Source: a virus
Reading direction: 5' to 3' (one strand)
Virus record (IMG/VR): IMGVR_UViG_3300043446_000646
Location: 1-33,946 of that record
Length of the DNA: 33,946 nucleotides
The position numbers were made by a program, and so were the translations under genes. The first letter of the stretch is position 1, and the number at the start of each line of letters is the position of its first letter. The notes under the pieces are model-generated. The model made no database searches, was not told where the DNA came from, and saw nothing but the letters and a program-made list of their open reading frames with translations. Positions 1 to 6,880 of the stretch are shown in pieces.

Positions 1-43
1 GTCGCAGTCGGATGAAGATTGCTTTCTTGGGTGCTGTTTTCAT
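1..43 (-). CDS. Ribbon-helix-helix regulator, 5' end only (cut by window edge)
   Basis: The first 14 codons read MKTAPKKAIFIRLR, identical to the start of the complete gene at 33250-33441. The rest lies outside the window. If the molecule is circular this is the same gene seen twice, not a second copy. Confidence 0.75.
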   Translation of the reverse strand, partial: MKTAPKKAIFIRLR

Positions 44-76
44 GGCTGTGTGTGTGGGTGATTGCGAGTGGCAAGC

Positions 77-106
77 ATTCTAGGAACGGGTTGTCAAAAA
101 AGTAAA
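77..106 (-). promoter_or_regulatory. Candidate leftward promoter for the replication operon
   Basis: Read on the - strand there is a -10-like TAGAAT (82-77) with a weak -35-like TTTACT (106-101) at 18-bp spacing. It would start transcription about 30 bases before the ribbon-helix-helix start codon. The same sequence is present unchanged at 33475-33504. The -35 is poor, so a regulator may be needed. No convincing Shine-Dalgarno precedes the gene; a CA-rich run lies there instead. Confidence 0.35.
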
Positions 107-132
107 GCCCCCACAGTTTAGTCGGGAATGTG

Positions 133-163
133 TTGACAGGTCAAAACCATGTTGTGCTACAAT
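133..163 (+). promoter_or_regulatory. Early rightward promoter
   Basis: A perfect -35 TTGACA lies at 133-138 and TACAAT at 158-163. The latter is preceded by TG at 155-156, making an extended -10. The spacer is 19 bp, long for sigma70, which the extended -10 may offset. The -35 lies in a small dyad, TTGAC-AG-GTCAA (133-144), also present in the other copy. Expected start is near 170, at the edge of the operator palindrome. Confidence 0.6.
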
Positions 164-170
164 CCTTCCA

Positions 171-191
171 ACGATAGCACGGTGCTATCGT
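171..191. promoter_or_regulatory. Perfect palindromic operator at the early start site
   Basis: ACGATAGCAC is followed by one base and then its exact reverse complement GTGCTATCGT, a 21-bp dyad placed just downstream of the early -10. It fits a repressor-binding site that blocks transcription start. It could also form an RNA hairpin at the very 5' end of the early mRNA. In the right-hand copy (33569-33589) the second half is changed. Confidence 0.6.
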
Positions 192-218
192 ACAACCACC
201 GAGATACAGGAGTTGATC

Positions 219-476
219 ATGGAATTTATCGAAACATACCAACCCGGCGGCGAAATTACATCTCGCCTTGTTTGCGCTGATCTGCCAATTGCGTATGACC
301 GCAAGCGTTATTCCTACAACATCAAGGTTCGCGTAGATGGTTGGTGCGAATGCATCAGCCGCGCTGAAGGTGGCGGCAGTGTTCGCTACTACTCTTTCCG
401 CACATACGATCTGGCAATGGCTCATGCCACTAGTTGGGCCAAGCGCAAGATTGCTCAATCCAAGAGGGGTGCCTGA
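219..476 (+). CDS. Early protein of unknown function (85 aa)
   Basis: First gene of the rightward early operon. AGGAG at 208-212 sits 6 bases before the ATG at 219. An in-frame TTG at 213 is less well placed. I do not recognise the family. The protein is basic, with aromatic patches in the middle (SYNIKV, GWCECI) and a basic C-terminal end (WAKRK...SKRGA), and looks like a small beta-rich domain followed by a helix. Its place directly behind the operator suggests an early regulator or host-takeover protein. In the alternative right-end sequence a different gene occupies this slot. Confidence 0.7.
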   Translation: MEFIETYQPGGEITSRLVCADLPIAYDRKRYSYNIKVRVDGWCECISRAEGGGSVRYYSFRTYDLAMAHATSWAKRKIAQSKRGA

Positions 477-478
477 TC

Positions 479-1129
479 ATGACCAAGTATGTTGCCTACT
501 ACCGCGTATCCACAGACCGCCAGGGCCAGTCAGGCCTTGGCCTTGAGGCCCAGCGTGATGCCGTGGCCCAGCACATTGGCCAAGCCGAGTTAGTGGCCGA
601 GTTCACCGAGGTGGAGTCTGGCCGCAAGAATGACCGGGTGCAGCTTGCTGCAGCACTGGCCAAGGCCAAGTCCACCAAGTCCACCCTGGTGATTGCCAAG
701 CTGGATCGGCTGGCCCGCAATGTCCACTTCATCACCGGCCTGCTGGAGTCTGGCGTCAACTTTGTCTGCGCCGATATGCCAGAGGCAGACCGCACCTTCC
801 TGCAGATGGCAGCGGTCTTTGCCGAGTGGGAGGCCCGCAAGATCTCTGACCGCACCAAGGCCGCCCTGGCTGCAGCCAAGGCCCGTGGCCAGGTCTTGGG
901 CAGCCCGAAGCTGGCCGAGGCAGGCGCCCTGGGCATCCAGTCCATCAAGGCCAGGGCCGCGGCCTATGCCGAGCGCGTTGGCCCCATCGTCCGCGACATC
1001 ATTGCCAAGTCTGGCGCCAAGACCATGCGCGACATCGCCCAGGTGCTGACTGCCCGTTGCGTTGAGACACCCCGCGGTGGCCAGGTATGGCACCCTAGCC
1101 AGGTGTCCAATCTGCTTGCCCGTATTTAA
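479..1129 (+). CDS. Serine recombinase (resolvase/invertase family)
   Basis: A 216-aa site-specific recombinase. The N-terminal catalytic domain has the YYRVSTDRQ motif with the nucleophile at Ser11, the KLDRLARN motif near residue 77, and the EWEARKISDRT helix near residues 122-132 that leads into the dimer helix. The C-terminal part (about 165-216) looks like a helix-turn-helix DNA-binding segment. It matches small resolvases/invertases in length and is far shorter than large serine integrases. I chose the ATG at 479, three bases after the previous stop. An upstream start at 434 would overlap the preceding gene heavily. It may resolve genome multimers or invert DNA; I see no obvious paired crossover sites. 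Family assignment is firm, target unknown. Confidence 0.92.
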   Translation: MTKYVAYYRVSTDRQGQSGLGLEAQRDAVAQHIGQAELVAEFTEVESGRKNDRVQLAAALAKAKSTKSTLVIAKLDRLARNVHFITGLLESGVNFVCADMPEADRTFLQMAAVFAEWEARKISDRTKAALAAAKARGQVLGSPKLAEAGALGIQSIKARAAAYAERVGPIVRDIIAKSGAKTMRDIAQVLTARCVETPRGGQVWHPSQVSNLLARI

Positions 1130-1143
1130 CCAGGAGAACTAGC

Positions 1144-1356
1144 ATGAAAAAACAAGTCCCATACAACACAGGAAAAGTCGAGATCGGCAAGGAATACATA
1201 CCGCCGCAGCGTATTGAGATGAGCGACTCCATGCTGCTGCTGCAGCGGGCCTTGCTGGAGGATAAAACCAAGCGCCGCGCCGAGGCCGCGGCTGACTTTG
1301 CCTTGTACATTGTGGCCTGCATTGCAGTCATCGTGATGGTGCTAACATGGAAGTGA
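1144..1356 (+). CDS. Small single-span membrane protein
   Basis: A 70-aa protein with a charged N-terminal two thirds (helical, residues 25-48) and one C-terminal membrane segment (ALYIVACIAVIVMVL, about 53-67) ending in TWK. CAGGAG precedes the start. Its end overlaps the next start by 10 bases, implying coupled translation. The topology, with a soluble N-terminal domain and C-terminal anchor, suggests an inner-membrane tail-anchored protein. No family recognised. Possible roles are superinfection exclusion or anchoring of a host factor, both guesses. Confidence 0.75.
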   Translation: MKKQVPYNTGKVEIGKEYIPPQRIEMSDSMLLLQRALLEDKTKRRAEAAADFALYIVACIAVIVMVLTWK

Positions 1357-1655
1357 CCGGCCAGCACATTCGGGACACGCAACTGTCCCTGTTCGAGGCC
1401 AGAGATGCAGTCTTTCTGGCCAGGTGCAGGGCCATTGCAGCCGACATCTGCCGGCAACAGGGATCGGTTAGCATCAATGAGGTTCGGCAACGGGTTGAGA
1501 TCCCTGCAGGAATGCACCCCTCAGTGCTAGGCGCCGTCTTCAAGTCTAAAAAATTCAAGGCCATCGGATTCACCGAGGCCACCCATCCCCAGGCCCACGC
1601 CCGTGTGGTCAGGGTTTATCAACTGACCGGAGAAGGAGAAACCAATGGTCAATAA
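1347..1655 (+). CDS. Winged-helix-like small phage protein
   Basis: A 102-aa protein that begins inside the end of the membrane-protein gene. Residues 20-55 (AIAADICRQQGSVSINEVRQRVE) look like a helix-turn-helix. Residues 56-92 (HPSVLGAVFKSKKFKAIGF...ARVVRVYQL) look like the wing strands of small DNA-binding phage proteins often found beside recombination genes. Probably an accessory DNA-binding protein for the exonuclease/annealase module. The function is inference; the fold call rests on pattern only. Confidence 0.75.
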   Translation: MEVTGQHIRDTQLSLFEARDAVFLARCRAIAADICRQQGSVSINEVRQRVEIPAGMHPSVLGAVFKSKKFKAIGFTEATHPQAHARVVRVYQLTGEGETNGQ

Positions 1656-2604
1656 AGTAACGCCAGACACCATGCTGTCGGCATCCCGCTTGCCCAGTGT
1701 CATGGGCATCAGCAAGTACCGCACACCCAATGATGAGTTGGAGTTGAGCATCGCCGCGGAGAAGGGCATTGAGTCCGACTTTGATGGCAATGAGGCCATG
1801 GGCTGGGGCAATCAGTTGGAACCGCTGATCCTGCGCGAGGCGGCCGCCAGGCTCGAACTGGCTGACCTGGTGACCGAGCATCCAGATGCCCGGTTTCATG
1901 CCACCCTGCCCCTTTGCTGCAGCCTGGATGGCACCGGCAATGGGCTGGGCCGGGTCTACACCACAGATGTGGAAAAGGGCATCTATGTGATCGGCCAGGA
2001 CAGCATCACGCTGGAAGGCGTGGGCGCCATCGAGGCCAAGCTGACCGGCATGGATGTGGAGGATGTGCCGCCACTGTGGCGCGGCCCAATCCAACTGCAG
2101 GCACAGATGGACATCATCGGTGCCAAGTGGGGTGCCATCGCTACTCTGTACCGCGGCACCGCGTTGCGAATCTTCCTGTTTGCCCCACACCAGGGAACTC
2201 TGAACAAGATTGCCGAGGTGGCCACCGACTTCCAGCGCCGCCTGGATGTGTGGAAGCAGTCCGGCATCGTTGACTACTACCCACCCCAGGAGGGTGAGCG
2301 GTGGACTGATGGCCGGGGTGCATACCCCATCGATGCGGAGCCAGTCGAACTGGACAAGGATGCTGCAGACTTTGCCGACAAGGTGATGGACACCAGGGCC
2401 AAGATGAAGGATCTGCAGGCTGACCTGGACATCTTTGAGGATGCCCTGAAGCGCAAGATGGGTGACCATCAGACCGGCATTGCCGGACAGTGGCGCATTT
2501 CCTGGCCGACTCGCAGCTACAAGGCCCAGCCTGCCAAGACAGTCCCGGCCAAAGAGGCCTACACCATTCGTCAGTCCACCCTCACTATCAAGGAAGCAAA
2601 ATGA
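1645..2604 (+). CDS. YqaJ-type phage exonuclease
   Basis: A 319-aa 5'-3' double-strand exonuclease of the YqaJ/lambda-exonuclease (PD-(D/E)XK) type, producing 3' single strands for the annealase. Visible motifs are the N-terminal SRLPSVMGISKY (14-25), GNQLEPLI (55-62, conserved Glu), SLDG (93-96, metal-binding Asp), EAK (130-132, catalytic Glu and Lys) and the Gln-rich helix QLQAQMDI (150-157). The C-terminal third is helical. It overlaps the previous gene by 11 bases and the next by 4. RecT follows two genes later, the classic pairing. High confidence in family. Confidence 0.93.
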   Translation: MVNKVTPDTMLSASRLPSVMGISKYRTPNDELELSIAAEKGIESDFDGNEAMGWGNQLEPLILREAAARLELADLVTEHPDARFHATLPLCCSLDGTGNGLGRVYTTDVEKGIYVIGQDSITLEGVGAIEAKLTGMDVEDVPPLWRGPIQLQAQMDIIGAKWGAIATLYRGTALRIFLFAPHQGTLNKIAEVATDFQRRLDVWKQSGIVDYYPPQEGERWTDGRGAYPIDAEPVELDKDAADFADKVMDTRAKMKDLQADLDIFEDALKRKMGDHQTGIAGQWRISWPTRSYKAQPAKTVPAKEAYTIRQSTLTIKEAK

Positions 2605-2954
2605 GCAAACATACAGATGGCCCGTGGCTTGTCGCCATAGTCCGCGATAAACATGACACAACTAGCTACCAAGTTCTTACACATACTCATACGCTCGTAT
2701 CTGTGAATGCGGAAGAATTTTATGAGGATGGTAATTATCCAGAAAGAGATGATGACGGGTTCTACATTCCAGATGAGTACATTGATTGTTCTGCTTCAAA
2801 AGTGGCTAATGCTTATCTGATTGCAGCGGCACCTGATTTGCTAGAAGCACTTAAAGCATTATTGAAAACGGTTATACACACAGATGTAGCAAAACTTTTA
2901 GAAGCAAAACAAGCATTTAAAGCAATCAAAAAAGCGGAAGGAAAATTTAAATGA
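2601..2954 (+). CDS. Small phage protein with LIAAAPDLLEAL helix
   Basis: A 117-aa protein of a widespread phage/prophage family marked by an N-terminal HTDGPW and a C-terminal ANAYLIAAAPDLLEALKALL helix (near residues 72-91). The function of the family is unknown. Start ATGA overlaps the exonuclease stop and its own stop overlaps the RecT start, so it is translationally coupled between the two. Its base composition is clearly more AT-rich than either neighbour, which suggests a separate insertion into the exonuclease-annealase pair. The acidic stretch EDGNYPERDDDG lies at about 42-53. Confidence 0.85.
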   Translation: MSKHTDGPWLVAIVRDKHDTTSYQVLTHTHTLVSVNAEEFYEDGNYPERDDDGFYIPDEYIDCSASKVANAYLIAAAPDLLEALKALLKTVIHTDVAKLLEAKQAFKAIKKAEGKFK

Positions 2955-3976
2955 GCAACATCACTACCACCAAGGGTTTCGCACCGGCCACCCTCACCGA
3001 GGCCGTGCAGTTCAGCCAGATGCTGGCAGAGTCCAGCATGGTTCCCAAGGCCTACCAGGGCAAGCCACAGGACATCCTGGTCTGTGTGCAGTGGGGCTAT
3101 GAGATGGGCCTGGCGCCAATGCAGGCGCTGCAGAACATCGCCGTGATCAATGGCAAGCCATCGGTCTACGGCGATGCAGCCATGGCGCTGGTGCAGGCCA
3201 GCCCGGTCTGCGAGGGTGTCGAGGAGCGGGTGGATGGCGAGGGTACGCCCAACCCTGTAGCGGTCTGCATAGCGCACCGCAAGGGCCGTAAGCCGGTGAC
3301 GGCCACCTTCAGTGTCGAGGATGCCAAGCGGGCAGGCCTGTGGGGCAAGCAAGGCCCATGGCAGGCCTACCCCAAGCGGATGCTGCAGATGCGGGCCAGG
3401 GGGTTCGCCTTGCGGGACGCCTTCCCTGATGTTCTCAAGGGACTGATCACCGCGGAAGAGGCCCAGGACTACCCAGATGAGGCCAAGCCCCGCCCGGCCA
3501 AGGACATCACGCCACGCAATCCGCTGGACATGATGGCCAAGCCTGCCATTGAGCGGACCAACAACCCAGTAGAAATTGAGGCCATGATGGCCGACACAGT
3601 CGAGGCCGTGGTAATGCCTGGCACAGAGGTGGTCAAGATCGAAGAGGTCGTGCAGCAGCCAGAGCCTGTGGCCGAAGAGCCGTGGCAGCCAGAGCCGATT
3701 GCCGTGGGCGACGGGTTCGCTGTGTTTGTGCCAGGCAAGGACACGCCAAACAGCGTACACGCCACCCTCGAAGAGTGGCAAGACGCATACGAGGACGTTG
3801 CCGACAAGATCTTCAAGGCAGGCAAGCGGCCAGCCAGGGAACGCATGACAATCCTCAAGGAATTCAAAGAGGCCAATCAGAAAACACTCGAGATGATTGA
3901 CTCGGTCAAGCGTGTCAAGCACACCTCTGGCTATCAGTCTCGGCTGCGTACACTTGGGGCGCAAAATGGTGTGTGA
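2951..3976 (+). CDS. recT: RecT single-strand annealing protein
   Basis: A 341-aa annealase of the RecT/Redbeta superfamily that binds the 3' single strands made by the exonuclease and pairs them with complementary DNA. The core (about 5-170) shows the family pattern: SSMVPKAYQGKPQDILVCVQ, then GLAPMQALQNIAVINGKPS, then a Trp/Lys region ending with MLQMRARGFALRDAFPDVLKG. After residue 190 come a linker rich in Glu, Pro and Val and a separate basic C-terminal region (about 250-341), longer than usual and possibly a protein-interaction tail. It overlaps the next gene by 11 bases. Confidence 0.93.
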   Translation: MSNITTTKGFAPATLTEAVQFSQMLAESSMVPKAYQGKPQDILVCVQWGYEMGLAPMQALQNIAVINGKPSVYGDAAMALVQASPVCEGVEERVDGEGTPNPVAVCIAHRKGRKPVTATFSVEDAKRAGLWGKQGPWQAYPKRMLQMRARGFALRDAFPDVLKGLITAEEAQDYPDEAKPRPAKDITPRNPLDMMAKPAIERTNNPVEIEAMMADTVEAVVMPGTEVVKIEEVVQQPEPVAEEPWQPEPIAVGDGFAVFVPGKDTPNSVHATLEEWQDAYEDVADKIFKAGKRPARERMTILKEFKEANQKTLEMIDSVKRVKHTSGYQSRLRTLGAQNGV

Positions 3977-4253
3977 ATACATTCCCTGCAACTACCCTGT
4001 GGGCCAGTGCCTGGAACTGTGTGGCGAGCGGTTCTGGCCTGGTACCAATGTGGTCAAGTCCAAAGGCAATGCCTTTGACTGGCGCAACCAGGACAGGTCT
4101 GATCTGGATAGGTGGATGACCCACCTGGCCTATGTTAAGCGTGGGGTGGAGAATGCCAGCAAGAAGGTGGACAAGAATGCTGGCCTGACTACCGCTGAGA
4201 ATGTGCTGTTCAAAATGAACATCATTGCATTCAGCAAAGCAAAGAAAAGTTAA
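3966..4253 (+). CDS. Hypothetical protein (95 aa), Cys-rich N-terminus
   Basis: Start chosen at the ATG at 3966, overlapping the RecT stop; an upstream in-frame ATG at 3897 would bury it deep in recT. The first 20 residues hold three cysteines (MVCEYIPC...CLELC counts four with the last), a possible metal site. The rest is basic and helical (RWMTHLAYVKRGVENASKKVDK). Not recognised. Its place behind recT suggests a DNA-metabolism accessory. Confidence 0.7.
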   Translation: MVCEYIPCNYPVGQCLELCGERFWPGTNVVKSKGNAFDWRNQDRSDLDRWMTHLAYVKRGVENASKKVDKNAGLTTAENVLFKMNIIAFSKAKKS

Positions 4254-4268
4254 CTCAAACAAAAGAAC

Positions 4269-4580
4269 ATGAAACCACTTTCAAAGCTACACCAAGAAGC
4301 AATCACCAAAGCCAAGACTGAGCAAGAGAAGGTCAAGGCGGCAGCGATGGCAATGATTGAAACACCTATGGAGATGATCCAAGCAATCTTGTTGAAACAT
4401 GAGCAAGCTGTGATTGAAGTGATGCGTGAACTACAAGAAGCCAAGGATGCCGCAGTCGTGGCAGAGCGCCAGCGCATCGTCAATTTGCTGATGATCCAGC
4501 ACGACATGGCAAAGGATCGTCATAACTATTGGCAGGTTGCGGCACAGTTAATTCAAGCAGACGTAGCGAGTGACACATGA
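4269..4580 (+). CDS. Coiled-coil early protein (103 aa)
   Basis: Almost wholly helical and charged: lysine/glutamate-rich with alanines (HQEAITKAKTEQEKVKAAA, then QAVIEVMRELQEAKDAAVVAERQRIV). It probably forms a dimeric coiled coil. Only a weak Shine-Dalgarno precedes it (AAAAGAAC). The stop overlaps the next ATG. No family recognised. Confidence 0.7.
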   Translation: MKPLSKLHQEAITKAKTEQEKVKAAAMAMIETPMEMIQAILLKHEQAVIEVMRELQEAKDAAVVAERQRIVNLLMIQHDMAKDRHNYWQVAAQLIQADVASDT

Positions 4581-4705
4581 ACGATGGCTATTACTGCGTA
4601 GTGTGTGGCAGATTTCTGCCAGCAGACGAATATGGTGTCATCGTCCATGATGACATTGAACACCCACAAGAAATGGATTTTGGAGACGAGGATAAACCAC
4701 AATGA
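4577..4705 (+). CDS. Very small acidic protein with CxxC (42 aa)
   Basis: ATGA overlaps at both ends bind this ORF into the operon, the main evidence that it is real. The N-terminus MNDGYYCVVCGRFLPADEYG resembles half a zinc ribbon, with one CVVCG knuckle. The rest is acidic (HDDIEHPQEMDFGDEDK). It might bind zinc as a dimer or act as a DNA mimic; both are speculative. Confidence 0.6.
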   Translation: MNDGYYCVVCGRFLPADEYGVIVHDDIEHPQEMDFGDEDKPQ

Positions 4706-4890
4706 CTTGCGAAAAATGCCCATATTTAGAAATCCATGATGCTGTAAATAAAGACTCGGACGAAATTTACCAGCTACTGCGTGAAGCAGAGAACGAAATG
4801 CGTTATGCGGGCTGGGGGACATATACCAACGACAACCCTGCAAGGTTTGAACTGTTCAAAAGAATTCAAATAAAACTGGAGAAAAAATGA
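4702..4890 (+). CDS. Small hypothetical protein (62 aa)
   Basis: Begins at the overlapping ATGA of the previous gene and ends at the ATG of the next. The N-terminal MTCEKCPYLEIHD has a CxxC. The rest is helical with GWGTYTNDNPARFELFKRI. Unrecognised. Confidence 0.6.
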   Translation: MTCEKCPYLEIHDAVNKDSDEIYQLLREAENEMRYAGWGTYTNDNPARFELFKRIQIKLEKK

Positions 4891-5159
4891 TTCTGAAATC
4901 TCAATCAATGTGGTTTGTCATGGAAGCCATGATGGACACGGCAAAGACATGGACAAGGGACAAGATTGATGGCAACGATACCAGCATGAACATTGACCCA
5001 TCCAAGCCCTTAATCGTACAAGTCGGCGACTACGGCTATGAAGTGCAGTCATGTGGCGGTGATGGTGACATCGAAGGCTTTGTCATTCAGTGTAAGGAAG
5101 AACCTGTGTGCAAGTGGGAAGGCATGGAGTGCACCAAACTCAAGGAGAAGAACACATGA
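4887..5159 (+). CDS. Small hypothetical protein (90 aa)
   Basis: Coupled by 4-base overlaps to both neighbours. Acidic, with four cysteines in the C-terminal half (SCGGDGD, QCKEEPVCKWEGMEC), so a metal site or disulfide-bearing fold is possible. The central GDYGYEVQSCGGDGDIEGFVIQC looks like short beta strands. Function unknown. Confidence 0.65.
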   Translation: MILKSQSMWFVMEAMMDTAKTWTRDKIDGNDTSMNIDPSKPLIVQVGDYGYEVQSCGGDGDIEGFVIQCKEEPVCKWEGMECTKLKEKNT

Positions 5160-5812
5160 CACCTTTAATTTGTGAGGCAGTCAAACTTGCTCCAGAGCCT
5201 GAATCCGCTTTATGGTTCGATGTTGGCATGATGGAGCCAGTATTTGACAAACACATTTCAGCAGAAACAGTAATGAACCTACCATTTAAGCGTACAGGTA
5301 TCGCTGGATTGGATAGCAAAAACAGGAAGTTCAGTCTGTGGCTTACGGCTGGCGAAAATAGCGTAACTGTTGCTGGTTGCACTATCGCGCCAACAAAGTA
5401 TTTTGCGCCTTTTGCCTACATTTTGACAGATGATGGGATGCGGTATTACAACAACAATAAAGAGGTAACACAAGATGAAATCTTGCCAGTCTTACGCATG
5501 GTTTATGCGGTACTGATTAAGTTGGCTGGAAAAGAACAAGCATATAAACCAACTCCGCAGCGCACATTTATTAACCAAAAACGCCAAGCAAAAGGCAAGT
5601 CTGCTTTGACATTTGATTGGCACACGGTTGATATTGAACCCGCAAAAGCCAAGAATGATCCGCAAGGTGGTACACACGCAAGTCCTCGCAGGCATCAAGC
5701 CAGAGGACATTGGCGCACTTACAAATCAGGCAAGCGTGGTTGGGTCAAAGAATGTTGGAAAGGTGATGCCAGCAAAGGCACAGTTTTCAAAGATTATCAA
5801 CTCAGGACTTGA
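5156..5812 (+). CDS. Last early gene: protein with basic Trp-rich C-terminus (218 aa)
   Basis: Start chosen at the ATGA overlap at 5156. The N-terminal about 160 residues are a mixed fold. The C-terminal 50 residues are strongly basic with His, Arg and Trp (ASPRRHQARGHWRTYKSGKRGWVKECWKGD), a motif I have seen in uncharacterised phage early proteins and one that suggests nucleic-acid binding. Its stop lies inside the end of the opposing endolysin gene: the reading frames overlap by 16 bases, tail to tail. Confidence 0.75.
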   Translation: MTPLICEAVKLAPEPESALWFDVGMMEPVFDKHISAETVMNLPFKRTGIAGLDSKNRKFSLWLTAGENSVTVAGCTIAPTKYFAPFAYILTDDGMRYYNNNKEVTQDEILPVLRMVYAVLIKLAGKEQAYKPTPQRTFINQKRQAKGKSALTFDWHTVDIEPAKAKNDPQGGTHASPRRHQARGHWRTYKSGKRGWVKECWKGDASKGTVFKDYQLRT

Positions 5813-6393
5813 ATAGCTTCAAGCGTATGCTTGATGCGGTCTTGGAGGCCGATAGTGCCGCCGTTGATGATCTTCGTCAGGCGGCCCCATTCCTGCGCTT
5901 GTGCCGCTTCATTGCACTTATGGGTTGACCAGAACCAACCTGCTGTCAGGGCCGCGTATTTGGGCGTTGCAACCAGGTCTGGATCAGCCCAGAAGTCAAC
6001 TCCCAGAGCCTTGCCAGCGTTAAAATAGTTAGTGCTACCAGTAAGCTGAATGCACCCGCGGCCAGCAAAGCGATAACCATCACCGCTTGACTCATCTCGA
6101 TTGCCCATCCGATTGGCGTAGACCTTGTTGGCAATCTTCTTTGGCTGCCCGGCATATTCATTGGCCACCTCCAGCGTTGGAAATCTCTTTGGCCACAACT
6201 TCATCAGGGTGGCTGCCCGGTAGTTCAGGTTCTCTTTCAACACCTTGAAATTGGCACACTCATGGCCGCACTGTCCAATGAATGCGCCCTGCTGGATCGG
6301 TGTGCTGATGTTGAACCTGGCAAAGGTTTCGTTCAGCGGATCGGCCCACTCAGCGCCAATGTGTAGCTTTTGCAACTGCTCACTGCTTACCAT
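5797..6393 (-). CDS. Endolysin, GH19 chitinase-like
   Basis: A 198-aa glycoside hydrolase family 19 lysin that cleaves the glycan strands of peptidoglycan. Catalytic GHE is at 43-45 and KEN with the second Glu at 54. The family hallmark GYRFAGRGCIQLTGSTNY spans 106-123. There is no signal peptide or membrane anchor, so a holin is needed for release. It overlaps the Rz gene start by 14 bases and is the last gene of the leftward late unit. Confidence 0.93.
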   Translation of the reverse strand: MVSSEQLQKLHIGAEWADPLNETFARFNISTPIQQGAFIGQCGHECANFKVLKENLNYRAATLMKLWPKRFPTLEVANEYAGQPKKIANKVYANRMGNRDESSGDGYRFAGRGCIQLTGSTNYFNAGKALGVDFWADPDLVATPKYAALTAGWFWSTHKCNEAAQAQEWGRLTKIINGGTIGLQDRIKHTLEAIQVLS

Positions 6394-6880
6394 TCAGTGT
6401 CTCCCGTAGGTTGTTGTAGGCATCAATACAGGCATTGAGTTGCTGTGTGTTCCTGTCGCCCTGCGCCACTATTTCTGCGATGGCTGCGAGGGTTGCTCGC
6501 TCGGCATCAGTAGCTTGGTCAGTCTGTCGGTCAGGTTCGCTTCTTGTTTCTTCCCTATTTCCGGCGGGAGGGGTGGAACTTGGGGAGGCTTGTACGCAAC
6601 TGGCGGTCGGGAGGCGCACCCTGCCAGCAGCAATAGCGCGATTAAGAGCAGACTGTTTTTGGTTGATAGCATCATTGGCCTCCGAAAGTTTGCTTGCAGT
6701 TTGATTGATTTGCTCTGTAAGTTTCTGTTCCTTCTGCCGAGATTCCTCGTTCTTGATGGCAATTTCTGCCTGCATCTCGGCATCCCGCTGCGCCCATCCC
6801 TTATGATGGCCGACAAAATAGACCGTGACTGCGGTGACAACTGCGCCTAAAATAAGATAAGGATTAGGTAACCCAATCAT
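6380..6880 (-). CDS. Rz-like inner-membrane spanin (i-spanin)
   Basis: A 166-aa protein with one N-terminal membrane segment (PYLILGAVVTAVTVYFVGH, about 6-24). A long charged coiled coil follows (about 30-85), then a Pro/Ser-rich stretch and a helical tail. This is the architecture of the spanin subunit that bridges to the outer membrane after the wall is cut. The outer-membrane partner is encoded inside it in another frame, which supports the call strongly. The start overlaps the upstream gene's stop by 4 bases. Confidence 0.85.
   Translation of the reverse strand: MIGLPNPYLILGAVVTAVTVYFVGHHKGWAQRDAEMQAEIAIKNEESRQKEQKLTEQINQTASKLSEANDAINQKQSALNRAIAAGRVRLPTASCVQASPSSTPPAGNREETRSEPDRQTDQATDAERATLAAIAEIVAQGDRNTQQLNACIDAYNNLRETLNGKQ
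6469..6675 (-). CDS. Rz1-like outer-membrane spanin lipoprotein (o-spanin), embedded
   Basis: A 68-aa protein starting at one of two adjacent ATGs (6675 or 6672). It is nested entirely in the Rz-like gene in a different frame. MMLSTKNSLLLIALLLLAGC is a lipoprotein signal with lipobox LLAGC. The mature part is proline-rich (PPVAYKPPQVPPLPPEIGKK), typical of o-spanins. Together with the host gene it forms a lambda-type embedded spanin pair. Confidence 0.85.
   Translation of the reverse strand: MMLSTKNSLLLIALLLLAGCASRPPVAYKPPQVPPLPPEIGKKQEANLTDRLTKLLMPSEQPSQPSQK

Larger units (their letters stand above)
1..221. repeat. Left copy of terminal near-repeat (control region)
   Basis: Bases 1-221 match 33399-33619 with 8 mismatches that I count (128, 131, 138, 181-183, 186, 205). 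Bases 1-127 are identical, and the first mismatch is at 128. The match ends at the start codon of the first rightward gene, after which the copies diverge completely. The repeat holds the start of the leftward ribbon-helix-helix gene, the divergent promoters and the operator. Because it is not exact throughout, it is not a simple direct terminal repeat. Confidence 0.95.

Noticed and set aside
1609-2661. 350-codon - strand ORF
   Set aside because: Antisense of the YqaJ-type exonuclease, whose catalytic motifs settle the strand.
2813-3991. 392-codon - strand ORF
   Set aside because: Shadow of recT with Leu/His/Arg-rich composition; the + strand frame has clear RecT motifs.
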